A stretch of 19,992 nt of DNA from assembly GCA_035255485.1 (NCBI GenBank), contig DATEZO010000185.1:1-19992 (forward strand), written 5' to 3'. This DNA is from DATEZO01 sp035255485 (GTDB lineage: Bacteria > Pseudomonadota > Gammaproteobacteria > Burkholderiales > Burkholderiaceae_D). Below are positions 6,563 through 13,309 of this stretch, piece after piece. The notes beneath the pieces are model-generated. The model saw only the letters and a list, made by a program, of their open reading frames with translations, had not been told where the DNA came from and did not search any database. The translations under genes and the position numbers were made by a program. Positions within the stretch are counted from its first letter, which is position 1. Every line of letters starts with the position of its first letter.

Positions 6563-7192
6563 TTATTTTGCCATCCGCACCACTGCGACATCCATCCCGC
6601 TGTCCGACAGCTTGCCCCGGACCCGGTTCATCGCTTCCAGCTGATCGTAGGGACCGAGCCGCACGCGGTAGAGCGATCCGTTGTCGGAAGTCTTTTCGGA
6701 AATGCCGGCTTCAAAGCCCTGCAACGCAAGCTTCGCCCTGGCGCTTTCGGCATCCGTGTGTTCCCGGAACGCGCCTGCCTGCAGATAGTAAATCCATTTG
6801 TCCTGGGCCGGATCCGGCTTGACGGTCGTGTTCCTGATCGCATCCTTGCCGTCGACCGGCTTGGTGCCGGCACTCTCCAGCAGCTTCGGCTTGTCTGTCG
6901 AAGGCAAAGCCGCATCGGCTGGCGCCGTTGCCGCGACACTGGTCTCCTTGATGAAGCCCTTCGCCGCTTCCCTGGCTGCATTCTGCTTGCCGAACATCGG
7001 GGTATTCGGGTCCGCGCTCTGGCCTGGCGTCAGCTCGCCGGGCTTGTCGGCACGGCCGACCTTGTTCATGAAAGGCACCGGCGTCTTGGTGATCATGAAT
7101 GCCACCACCACCGCGATCCCGAGGCCGATGATCAACCCGATAATCAGCCCCAACAAGGTGCCGCCCGCCTGCCTGCTATGCTTGCTCATCAT
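6563..7192 (-). CDS. SPOR-domain membrane protein (FtsN/DedD-like)
   Basis: A 209-aa bitopic inner-membrane protein. A short cytoplasmic N-terminus is followed by one transmembrane helix (about residues 10-33, GGTLLGLIIGLIIGLGIAVV), a long low-complexity periplasmic linker rich in Ala, Pro and Lys, and a C-terminal SPOR domain (about 131-209) with the typical YLQAGAF and YRVRLGPY segments. SPOR domains bind denuded septal peptidoglycan, so it probably helps at division sites; whether it is a functional FtsN is inference. I chose the first of two adjacent ATGs (7192), with AGGA about 10 nt upstream; the second is at 7189. It lies between argS (47 nt upstream) and dsbA (15 nt downstream). Confidence 0.88.
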   Translation of the reverse strand: MMSKHSRQAGGTLLGLIIGLIIGLGIAVVVAFMITKTPVPFMNKVGRADKPGELTPGQSADPNTPMFGKQNAAREAAKGFIKETSVAATAPADAALPSTDKPKLLESAGTKPVDGKDAIRNTTVKPDPAQDKWIYYLQAGAFREHTDAESARAKLALQGFEAGISEKTSDNGSLYRVRLGPYDQLEAMNRVRGKLSDSGMDVAVVRMAK

Positions 7193-7239
7193 GAAGTCTG
7201 GTCCTTCCGGCTTTTTCTGTAAGCACCGATGGTTGTTTA

Positions 7240-8976
7240 TCACATTCTTGCCGGCGCCGACACGCCGAGCAGCGCCAGGCCGTTGCGCAATACCTGCCGC
7301 GTCGCGCACATCAATGCCAGTCGGGCCATTCTGATCGAGGCATCGTCTACCAGCACCCGTTCCGCGTTGTAGTAACTGTGCAGCTCGCCGGCCAGATCGC
7401 GCAGATAGAACGCGACCTGATGCGGCCCCAGTTCTTCAAGGGCTTTTTCCAGCATTTCCGGGTATTCGGCCAGCTTCGCCAGCAGGGCCGCTTCGCGCGG
7501 CGCAGTCAGCGGCGACAAATCGTCAACCGCATTCAATGTCGCCTCGTCGCCGCCCCATTGCGCCAGCACCGAACAGATCCGCGCATGCGCGTACTGCACG
7601 TAGTACACCGGGTTTTCGTCCGAGCGCGCGACTGCCAGGTCGACATCGAAGGTGAATTCGGTATCGGCCTTGCGCGAGATCAGGAAAAAGCGCACCGCAT
7701 CGCGCCCGCGCGTCAGGTCGCGCTCGAGGGCATCGTTAGCCGCGTCGCCGTTCGACCATTCGATCAGGTCGCGCAGCGTGACGTAGGAACCGGCGCGCTT
7801 GGAAATCTTCACTTCCTCGCCGTTTTTCATCACGGTCACCATCTTGTGCAGCACGTAGTCGGGATAGCCCTGCGGGATGCCCATGCCGACTGCCTGCAGC
7901 CCGGCACGCACGCGCGCAATCGTGCCGTGATGATCGCCGCCCTGCACATTGATGGCCTTGGCATAGCCGCGCTGCCACTTGGCAATGTGATAGGCGACGT
8001 CCGGCACGAAATAAGTGTAGCCGCCCTCGGACTTCTTCATCACGCGGTCCTTGTCGTCGCCGTACTCGGTGGTACGCAGCCACAGCGCGCCGTCGTGCTC
8101 ATACGTCTTGCCGGCCTTGATCAGCGCATCGACCGTCGCTTCGACCTTGCCGTCAGTGTAAAGCGAGGATTCGAGATAGTAATGGTCGAATTTGACGCCG
8201 AACGCCTGCAAGTCCAGATCCTGCTCGCGGCGCAGATAGGCGACGGCAAACTTGCGGATCGATTCGATATCGTTTTCGTCGCCGCTGCCGGTCACCGGTT
8301 CGCCGTCGCTGGCGGCCACGGTTTTCTTCAGCAGGAAATCGGCGGCGATGTCGGCGATATAGTCGCCGTTGTAGGCCGATTCCGGCCATTGCGGATCGCC
8401 CGGCTTGTGGCCACGCGCGCGCGCCTCCACCGAAAAGGCGAGGTTGCCGATCTGTGCTCCGGCGTCGTTGTAGTAAAACTCGCGGGTGACGGCATAGCCC
8501 TGCGCTTCGAACAGGGACGATAGCGCATCGCCCAGCGCGCCCTGGCGACCGTGGCCGACATGCAACGGGCCGGTCGGATTGGCCGACACGAATTCGATCA
8601 TCACCCTGGTGCCGGCGCCCGCATCGGTGCGGCCGTAGCGCGCGCCTTCGCTCAACACGGCCTTGACGACCGCCTGTTTCGCCGCCGCCGCGATCCGCAG
8701 GTTGATGAAGCCGGGACCGGCGATATCGGCCGCATCAATCAATCCCTGGCTGGCGGGATTGGCGAGAATGGCGTTCACCACGCTCTGCGCCACTTCGCGC
8801 GGATTCTTTTTCAGCGGCTTGGCGAGCTGCATCGCGATATTGCACGCGGCGTCGCCATGCGCGGGGTCGCGCGGGCGCTCCAGGGTAATAACGGGTTGCA
8901 GGCCGGAGTCCGCCACCAGCGGTGCAAGGGCGGCGTGGAACAGGTCGATGATGTGTTGTTTGTGCGAAGCGAGCAT
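7240..8976 (-). CDS. argS: Arginyl-tRNA synthetase
   Basis: A 578-aa class I aminoacyl-tRNA synthetase that charges tRNA-Arg. The HIGH motif appears as HVGH (residues 139-142) after SANPTGPL, and the KMSKS-like motif is K390-I-S-K393. The N-terminal additional domain for the tRNA D-loop (about 1-100, with RPRDPAHGDAACNIA) and the C-terminal anticodon-binding helical domain ending near LALLGVSAPARM are both present and complete. The start at 8976 matches the family N-terminus (MLASHKQHI); the frame runs further upstream, but that part has no synthetase similarity. There is no clear ribosome site before it. A TATAAT-type promoter lies about 50 nt upstream, and the gene heads the SPOR/dsbA operon. 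Confidence 0.97.
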   Translation of the reverse strand: MLASHKQHIIDLFHAALAPLVADSGLQPVITLERPRDPAHGDAACNIAMQLAKPLKKNPREVAQSVVNAILANPASQGLIDAADIAGPGFINLRIAAAAKQAVVKAVLSEGARYGRTDAGAGTRVMIEFVSANPTGPLHVGHGRQGALGDALSSLFEAQGYAVTREFYYNDAGAQIGNLAFSVEARARGHKPGDPQWPESAYNGDYIADIAADFLLKKTVAASDGEPVTGSGDENDIESIRKFAVAYLRREQDLDLQAFGVKFDHYYLESSLYTDGKVEATVDALIKAGKTYEHDGALWLRTTEYGDDKDRVMKKSEGGYTYFVPDVAYHIAKWQRGYAKAINVQGGDHHGTIARVRAGLQAVGMGIPQGYPDYVLHKMVTVMKNGEEVKISKRAGSYVTLRDLIEWSNGDAANDALERDLTRGRDAVRFFLISRKADTEFTFDVDLAVARSDENPVYYVQYAHARICSVLAQWGGDEATLNAVDDLSPLTAPREAALLAKLAEYPEMLEKALEELGPHQVAFYLRDLAGELHSYYNAERVLVDDASIRMARLALMCATRQVLRNGLALLGVSAPARM

Positions 8977-9024
8977 GAAGATTCGGGAAGTCGGGCCGCA
9001 GGCAAAGGGGCGGCGATAGCGTGA

Positions 9025-9055
9025 ATTATACTGGCTGATCGTGGTCTGTCGGCAA
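9025..9055 (-). promoter_or_regulatory. Candidate argS promoter
   Basis: The minus strand carries a perfect TATAAT (9025-9030) preceded, after a long 19-nt spacer, by TTGCCG (9050-9055). The predicted start is about 45 nt ahead of the argS ATG. Confidence 0.5.
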
Positions 9056-9060
9056 TTCCT

Positions 9061-9093
9061 CGACGCAGTTGCATCAAGTGCAAGGATGCGTCG
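9061..9093. repeat. Imperfect 33-nt hairpin upstream of argS
   Basis: CGACGCA (9061-9067) pairs with TGCGTCG (9087-9093), and inside it TTGCA (9069-9073) pairs with TGCAA (9079-9083) around TCAAG. That gives twelve base pairs with a small asymmetric bulge. It lies just upstream of the argS -35 and is not followed by a T-run, so it is not a terminator. Confidence 0.5.
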
Positions 9094-9436
9094 CCATTGA
9101 CGCGGAAAACCATGAGAAACAGTCAATAAATCTGGCCCTCATGGCGCATTTGAAAAACGACGGCACTGGTCATCCTGAAGACCGCATACATCCCATTCGC
9201 CCAGGAAGCCGCCAATTGCCACCATTTCCGTAGCTGTGCCGCGCTTGGCATAGTCAAATATACAGGAGCTAGTATTTTTAAACTCCATTTGAATCATTGC
9301 GCGTTTTAATGGTTTTTTGCCTATACTCCCGCCATTCACGGGAATCTGGCGTGGTGCATGGGGAGCTTGCCTATCTTTTCGTCATTCTCGCGGTTTTCAG
9401 CCGGTATTCATCTTTTGGCGGCGCAGGTACGACAAT

Positions 9437-9462
9437 TTTTGCAAAAATCACTTTTTGCAAAA
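9437..9462. repeat. 26-bp AT-rich inverted repeat upstream of the orphan gene
   Basis: The arms TTTTGCAAAAA (9437-9447) and TTTTTGCAAAA (9452-9462) are perfectly complementary over 11 bp around a TCAC centre. The repeat ends 17 bp before the -35 of the promoter at 9480-9508. That position suits a regulator site or a bent upstream element. Confidence 0.65.
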
Positions 9463-9479
9463 CAAAATAATATTTCTAT

Positions 9480-9508
9480 TTGACAAAACAGTATTCGCGT
9501 CCTATACA
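9480..9508 (+). promoter_or_regulatory. Strong sigma-70 promoter of the orphan gene
   Basis: TTGACA (9480-9485) matches the -35 consensus exactly. TATACA (9503-9508) follows after a 17-nt spacer and matches TATAAT at five of six positions. Predicted start is near 9515, giving a leader of about 24 nt to the ATG at 9539. Confidence 0.8.
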
Positions 9509-9517
9509 ACAGTTGTA
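9505..9517. promoter_or_regulatory. Operator-like palindrome over the -10 and start site
   Basis: TACAAC-A-GTTGTA is a perfect 6+1+6 palindrome. It overlaps the last bases of the -10 box and the predicted transcription start, the classic position for a repressor site. Confidence 0.55.
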
Positions 9518-9538
9518 CCAAAACAAAAGGAGAACTGT

Positions 9539-9829
9539 ATGTCTACTGATATCACCTTTTTTCGTACTGCCATGTCGACCGGTGCAGAATATCTATGGAC
9601 CGCTTTCTGGAACGGCGCCGCATGGGAAATCCATGCCCATCAGGATACCGAACAAGCACCTTGCCAGTTACGCACCACGCGCGATGAGTTGCGTGAATTC
9701 CAGACGCTGGATGCGGTCGCCGGGGTCATGAAAACCATGGGTATCGGCCGTTTTTCGGTCAACCAGAACCGTAGCTTGCCGCATGAAAAGCAGGTCTTGA
9801 GCGGCGGCGAACAGTGCATCGGCACTTGA
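9539..9829 (+). CDS. Orphan small protein of unknown function
   Basis: A 96-aa soluble protein that I do not recognise with confidence. AAGGAG (9527-9532) lies 6 nt before the ATG at 9539, which fixes the start. It also has the best promoter in the window. The N-terminal part is rich in aromatics (ITFFRTAMSTGAEYLWTAFWNGAAWEIHAHQD) and should form strands. The middle (TTRDELREFQTLDAVAGVMKTMGIGRFSV, about 46-74) looks like two short helices and a strand. There is no signal peptide or membrane segment. The segment REFQTLDAVAGVMKTMGI resembles, from memory only, small partition-associated or accessory-element proteins with an EFKSLDA-type motif; this is weak. It stands alone, with about 560 bp of non-coding DNA on one side and about 510 bp on the other. 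Confidence 0.75.
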   Translation: MSTDITFFRTAMSTGAEYLWTAFWNGAAWEIHAHQDTEQAPCQLRTTRDELREFQTLDAVAGVMKTMGIGRFSVNQNRSLPHEKQVLSGGEQCIGT

Positions 9830-10258
9830 GGCTCGTGCTTGCAACCAGTGTGACAGCTTGCCCCGCGCCATCGGCAGGAAGGCACGGGGCAGCAGCGGCA
9901 AAGGAACGCCGCGTCACCAAATGTAGCCGCCAACCAGGCAGGCGGCTGATCTTCACACGATGGCGCACGATCCGATCCATCCGGATGACCGCCCTTCTGT
10001 CCGGCCGTCCTCGCCAATGCCCCCCTGACACTTGCCTTGCCATTGAGGTCAACGATGGCGCTGCCCTGCGCCCTGCACTCTTTTCCGGCGATCGCCGTCG
10101 ACGGGCATGCTGTCATGAGCGATGCGTGGTTCTCATGGGTTTCGGAAAAAACATGCCCGACGCACCCCGCCCACGGCAAGGTGCGCGACGACCGGAGAAA
10201 AAATATCCGGGCTAGAATAGGATTTCTTGCGGCTTGCGAACGGCGCATATCCTGGCGT

Positions 10259-10286
10259 TTGCAAGCCGGTCATACCACTCGATAAT
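10259..10286 (+). promoter_or_regulatory. Candidate dppA promoter
   Basis: TTGCAA (10259-10264) and GATAAT (10281-10286) are spaced 16 nt apart, about 50 nt before the dppA start codon. A second -10-like TAGAAT lies at 10213-10218 without a good -35. Confidence 0.4.
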
Positions 10287-10290
10287 AAAT

Positions 10291-10315
10291 GGCCGCCCCG
10301 CGCAACGGGCCGGCC
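10291..10315 (+). other. GC-rich hairpin in the dppA leader
   Basis: GGCCG (10291-10295) pairs with CGGCC (10311-10315). After one mismatch, CCCG (10297-10300) pairs with CGGG (10306-10309) around CGCAA. It ends 8 nt before the ribosome site GGAGAT (10324-10329), close enough to affect translation or mRNA stability. Confidence 0.45.
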
Positions 10316-10336
10316 GCTCACGGCGGAGATCAAGGC

Positions 10337-11998
10337 ATGAAAAATCGTGGATATCTGTTGCCCTTGCAGGGCGGCGCCAAACGCAGCGGCACGTTGTCCC
10401 TGACCTTGCGCAAGGCAGGATTGCTGGCATTGCTGGGCGCGTATGCCGGCATCGCCATGGCAGCAAAAACCCTGGTATTTTGTTCGGAAGGCAGTCCGGA
10501 AGGCTTCAATCCCCAGTTTTTCACGACCGGCACCACCATGGACGCCTCGTCGGTGCCGATGTACAACCGGCTGGTCGAATTCAAGCTCGGCACCACCGAA
10601 ATCGTGCCGGGACTGGCCGAATCGTGGAACGTGTCGCCCGATGGCCTGGTGTATACCTTCAAGCTGCGCCGTGGCGTCAAGTTCCACAGCAACGCCAGGT
10701 TCAAGCCGACCCGCGACTTCAACGCCGATGACGTGCTGTTTTCGTACAACCGCATGGCCGATCCGAACCACCCGTTCCACAAGGTCACCGCCGGCCAGAC
10801 CTTTGCCTACTATGAAGACATGGGGATGGCCAAGATTGTCGACAAGCTGGAAAAAGTTGACGACACTACCGTGCGCTTCAGGCTCAAGCATCCGGAAGCG
10901 CCGTTCCTGGCCAACATGGCAATGGATTTCGCCTCGATCCTGTCGGCTGAATACGCCGATAGGCTGAAGGCAGCCGGCACGCCGGACGTGATCGATCGCG
11001 AACCGATCGGCACCGGCGCATTCCAGTTCGTGTCCTACCAGAAGGACGCGACGATCCGCTACAAGGCGCATGAACAGTATTGGGAAGGCCGGCCGAAGAT
11101 CGATAACCTGATCTATGCCATCACGCCGGATGCCTCGGTGCGTTACGCCAAGCTGAAGGCCGGGGAATGCCATGTGATGGCGTTTCCGAAACCGGCCGAC
11201 ATCGCCTCCATGAAGAGCGATCCGGCGATCGACCTGCTGACCAAGGAAGGCTTGAACATCGGCTATATCGCATTCAATGTCGAAAAAAAGCCGTTCGACA
11301 ACAAGCTGGTGCGCCAGGCGCTGGCGATGGCCGTCGACAAGCAGTCGATCCTGAAGTCGGTATACCAGGGCGCGGGCCAGCCGGCGAAAAACCCGCTGCC
11401 ACCGACCATGTGGGGCTATAACGACAAGATCAAGGACTATCCATACGACCCTGCCAAGGCCAGGGAATTGCTGGCCAAGGCCGGCTATCCGAACGGTTTT
11501 GAAGTCGAGCTCTGGTATTTGCCGGTCACCCGTCCCTACAATCCGGACGGCAAGCGCATGGCGGAACTGATCCAGTCCGACTGGGCCAAGCTGGGCGTAA
11601 AAACCCGGCTGACCACCTACGAATGGGGCGAATATCGCAAGCGCAGCAAGGCCGGTGAGCAGCATGCCATGATGTACGGCTGGTCTGGCGACAACGGCGA
11701 TCCGGATAATTTCTTCGGCCCGATCCTGTCGTGCGAAGCGGTCAAGGGCGGCGGCAATGTCTCACGTTGGTGCAACAAGGAATTCGAAGACCTGTTCCAG
11801 AAAGGCAAGACCACGCCGAAGCAGGGCGAGCGCGCCAGGTTCTATGAAAAGGCCCAGGTCGTCGTGCATGACGAAATACCGCAAATCGAAATCGCCCACT
11901 CGCTGCGCTATACACCGGTACGCAAGGAAGTCAGAAACTTCAAGATGGACGCGACAGCGCATCACTATTTCAAATACGTGGATCTGGTGAAGAAGTAA
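10337..11998 (+). CDS. dppA: Dipeptide ABC transporter substrate-binding protein
   Basis: A 553-aa family 5 extracellular solute-binding protein, the periplasmic receptor of the peptide importer encoded downstream. An n-region unusually long at about 26 residues precedes a hydrophobic core (AGLLALLGAYAGIAMA) and a likely cut after A-M-A at residue 42. The SBP-5 signature is visible in AESWNVSPDGLVYTFKLRRGVKF. The DppA-type segment YGWSGDNGDPDNFFGP is followed by a Cys pair (SCEAV...RWCNKEF) that in DppA-type proteins forms a disulfide. Length and motifs fit DppA better than OppA or NikA. The start at 10337 is set by GGAGAT 7 nt upstream. Specificity for dipeptides (or haem, as in some DppA) is inferred. 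It is separated from dppB by 300 bp. Confidence 0.88.
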   Translation: MKNRGYLLPLQGGAKRSGTLSLTLRKAGLLALLGAYAGIAMAAKTLVFCSEGSPEGFNPQFFTTGTTMDASSVPMYNRLVEFKLGTTEIVPGLAESWNVSPDGLVYTFKLRRGVKFHSNARFKPTRDFNADDVLFSYNRMADPNHPFHKVTAGQTFAYYEDMGMAKIVDKLEKVDDTTVRFRLKHPEAPFLANMAMDFASILSAEYADRLKAAGTPDVIDREPIGTGAFQFVSYQKDATIRYKAHEQYWEGRPKIDNLIYAITPDASVRYAKLKAGECHVMAFPKPADIASMKSDPAIDLLTKEGLNIGYIAFNVEKKPFDNKLVRQALAMAVDKQSILKSVYQGAGQPAKNPLPPTMWGYNDKIKDYPYDPAKARELLAKAGYPNGFEVELWYLPVTRPYNPDGKRMAELIQSDWAKLGVKTRLTTYEWGEYRKRSKAGEQHAMMYGWSGDNGDPDNFFGPILSCEAVKGGGNVSRWCNKEFEDLFQKGKTTPKQGERARFYEKAQVVVHDEIPQIEIAHSLRYTPVRKEVRNFKMDATAHHYFKYVDLVKK

Positions 11999-12042
11999 TC
12001 GCACGGAAATCAGGGGATTGGCCGGGCAGGCCACCAGCTTCC

Positions 12043-12081
12043 CCGTAGCCTGGAGAAACGCAACACCTCTCCGGGCTACGG
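12043..12081. repeat. REP-like palindromic element
   Basis: CCGTAGCC (12043-12050) pairs with GGCTACGG (12074-12081). After a T-G wobble the stem continues with GGAGA/TCTCC around an 11-nt loop, giving 14 pairs. The GTAGCC...GGGCTAC ends resemble dispersed REP-type palindromes seen between genes in many proteobacteria. There is no T-run, so it is better seen as an mRNA-stabilising or REP element than a terminator. I see only this copy in the window. Confidence 0.6.
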
Positions 12082-12107
12082 TTCATTGCCCTTCCGGTAC
12101 TTGCCAT

Positions 12108-12162
12108 GGTCATTCGTGCCCCGACCATCCCGTTCGGGAGCGCAGGCTCAGCGGGAATGACC
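12108..12162. repeat. Interrupted palindrome with GTCATTC/GAATGAC ends
   Basis: GGTCATTC (12108-12115) and GAATGACC (12155-12162) are perfect 8-bp inverted ends. Inside are two small overlapping hairpins, TCCC-GTTC-GGGA (12128-12139) and GAGC-GCAG-GCTC (12138-12149). It resembles a degraded member of the dispersed GTCATTCCCGC...GCGGGAATGAC type. Confidence 0.5.
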
Positions 12163-12218
12163 GGCAAGGCGGCATCCGTGCACCCCGGACTGCCGCGCGA
12201 TTCCCATCCGGATCTATG

Positions 12219-12224
12219 TATAAT
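12219..12224 (+). promoter_or_regulatory. Candidate -10 box for dppBCDF
   Basis: A perfect TATAAT lies 75 bp before the dppB start. No good -35 stands at 16-18 bp. If it is active, the permease and ATPase genes have their own promoter downstream of the hairpins. Confidence 0.35.
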
Positions 12225-12298
12225 CGCGTCCCATCGTACCGGCGATCGTCCACAAGACTGGCCTGCCGTGCAACCGTGCTCTCTATAGGATAGGCGCA

Positions 12299-13309
12299 AT
12301 GATCGGATTCCTCTTGCGTCGGGCGGCGTTGGTGATTCCGACGTTTCTCGGCATTACCTTGCTGGTATTTTTGCTGATCCACCTGATCCCCGGCGATGCC
12401 GTCGAGGCGATGTCCGGCGAGCGCGGCATGGATGCAGCGCGCTACGCGGCGCTGCGGCATGAATTCGGTCTCGACCAGCCGCTGTACATGCAGTATTTCG
12501 ATTATCTCGGCAACCTGGCGCAGGGCGATCTCGGCCGTTCGATCGTCACGCACGAGCCGGTGCTCCATGAATTCCTGGCGCTGTTTCCGGCCACGCTGGA
12601 ACTGTCCTTGTGCGCCATCCTGTTCGCGCTGCTGATCGGCTTGCCGGCCGGCATCCTGGCCGCCTTGAAGCGCAATACCGTGCTCGATTATTCAGTCATG
12701 GGCGTGTCGCTGACCGGCTATTCGATGCCGATTTTCTGGTGGGCGCTGCTGCTGATCATGCTGTTTTCCGTCACGCTCGGCTGGACGCCGGTGTCGGGCC
12801 GCATGGATATCCTCTACGACTTGCCGCCGGTAACCGGTTTCATGCTGATCGACAGCCTGCTATCCGGTGAAGAAGGCGCATTCAGGTCGGCGGCCTCGCA
12901 CCTGATCCTGCCTACCATCGCGCTCGGCACGATCCCGCTGGCGGTGATCGCGCGCATGACACGTTCGGCGATGCTGGAAGTGCTGCGTGAAGATTACGTC
13001 CGCACCGCGCGTGCCAAGGGCCTGTCGCGGCTGCGCGTAGTTGGCGTGCACGCCTTTCGCAATGCACTGATTCCGATCATTACCGTGATCGGACTGCAGG
13101 TCGGCACGCTGCTGGCCGGTGCAATCCTGACCGAAACCATCTTCTCCTGGCCCGGCATCGGCAAATGGCTGGTCGAAGCAATCCATCGGCGCGACTATCC
13201 AGTGGTGCAAGGCGGCATCCTGCTATCCGCCACCATCATCATCGTCGTCAACCTGATCGTCGATCTGTTGTACGGGGTCGTCAATCCACGCATCCGGCAC
13301 AACGCATGA
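12299..13309 (+). CDS. dppB: Dipeptide ABC transporter permease DppB
   Basis: A 336-aa inner-membrane permease, one half of the peptide translocation pore. About six hydrophobic segments are visible: near residues 8-29, 98-124, 140-162, 200-225, 258-285 and 300-325. The family's N-terminal RRAALVIPTFLGITLLVFLLIHLIPGD opening is present. The cytoplasmic EAA loop that contacts the ATPase reads DYVRTARAKGLSRLRVVGVHAFRNALIP. Length is close to the E. coli protein (about 339 aa). The ATG at 12299 has AGGATAGG upstream. The stop overlaps the dppC start as ATGA, indicating translational coupling. Confidence 0.93.
   Translation: MIGFLLRRAALVIPTFLGITLLVFLLIHLIPGDAVEAMSGERGMDAARYAALRHEFGLDQPLYMQYFDYLGNLAQGDLGRSIVTHEPVLHEFLALFPATLELSLCAILFALLIGLPAGILAALKRNTVLDYSVMGVSLTGYSMPIFWWALLLIMLFSVTLGWTPVSGRMDILYDLPPVTGFMLIDSLLSGEEGAFRSAASHLILPTIALGTIPLAVIARMTRSAMLEVLREDYVRTARAKGLSRLRVVGVHAFRNALIPIITVIGLQVGTLLAGAILTETIFSWPGIGKWLVEAIHRRDYPVVQGGILLSATIIIVVNLIVDLLYGVVNPRIRHNA

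Larger units (their letters stand above)
8977..9538. other. 562-bp divergent spacer between argS and the orphan gene
   Basis: No convincing gene. It holds the argS promoter (9025-9055), a 33-nt hairpin (9061-9093), a CCATGAG/CTCATGG pair (9110-9116 with 9138-9144), a small TCCCG/CGGGA hairpin (9327-9343), GTCATTCTCGC at about 9380, and the control region of the orphan gene (9437-9532). From about 9240 the base composition is visibly more AT-rich than in the neighbouring genes. A weak TTGCGC-19-TATACT promoter-like pair lies at 9297-9327, with no gene obviously attached. Confidence 0.6.
9830..10336. other. 507-bp spacer between the orphan gene and dppA
   Basis: No gene is supported. Hairpins are visible at 9859-9891 (TGCCCCG-c-GCC with GGC-a-CGGGGCA), 9925-9947 (AGCCGCC/GGCGGCT) and 10161-10185 (CGCACC/GGTGCG), none with a T-run. 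The 9859-9891 stem is the likely 3' boundary of the orphan transcript. The right end holds the dppA promoter and leader. Confidence 0.55.
11999..12298. other. 300-bp spacer between dppA and dppB
   Basis: Non-coding. It contains a REP-like hairpin (12043-12081), a second interrupted palindrome (12108-12162) and a perfect TATAAT box (12219-12224). The ribosome site AGGATAGG lies just before the dppB ATG at 12299. The structure suggests that dppA and dppBCDF mRNA levels are set separately. Confidence 0.65.

Noticed and set aside
5867..7222. A 451-codon open frame opposite dsbA and the SPOR gene
   Set aside because: The product is Arg/His/Gln-rich with no domain pattern, while both genes on the minus strand have clear motifs and ribosome sites.
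9139..9339. A possible 66-aa minus-strand gene in the argS/orphan spacer
   Set aside because: It has no ribosome site, no recognisable motif, and its start overlaps repeat-like sequence.
9640..10248. A 202-codon minus-strand frame over the orphan gene and its 3' spacer
   Set aside because: It runs through hairpins and overlaps the better-supported plus-strand gene. The composition is unlike a protein (Cys/Ser/Arg-rich).
10133..11665. A 510-codon open frame antisense to dppA
   Set aside because: It mirrors the third-position GC bias of dppA, has no ribosome site and no recognisable domain.
12043..12081. Intrinsic terminator after dppA
   Set aside because: The stem is strong, but neither strand has a T-run after it, so REP-like is a better description.
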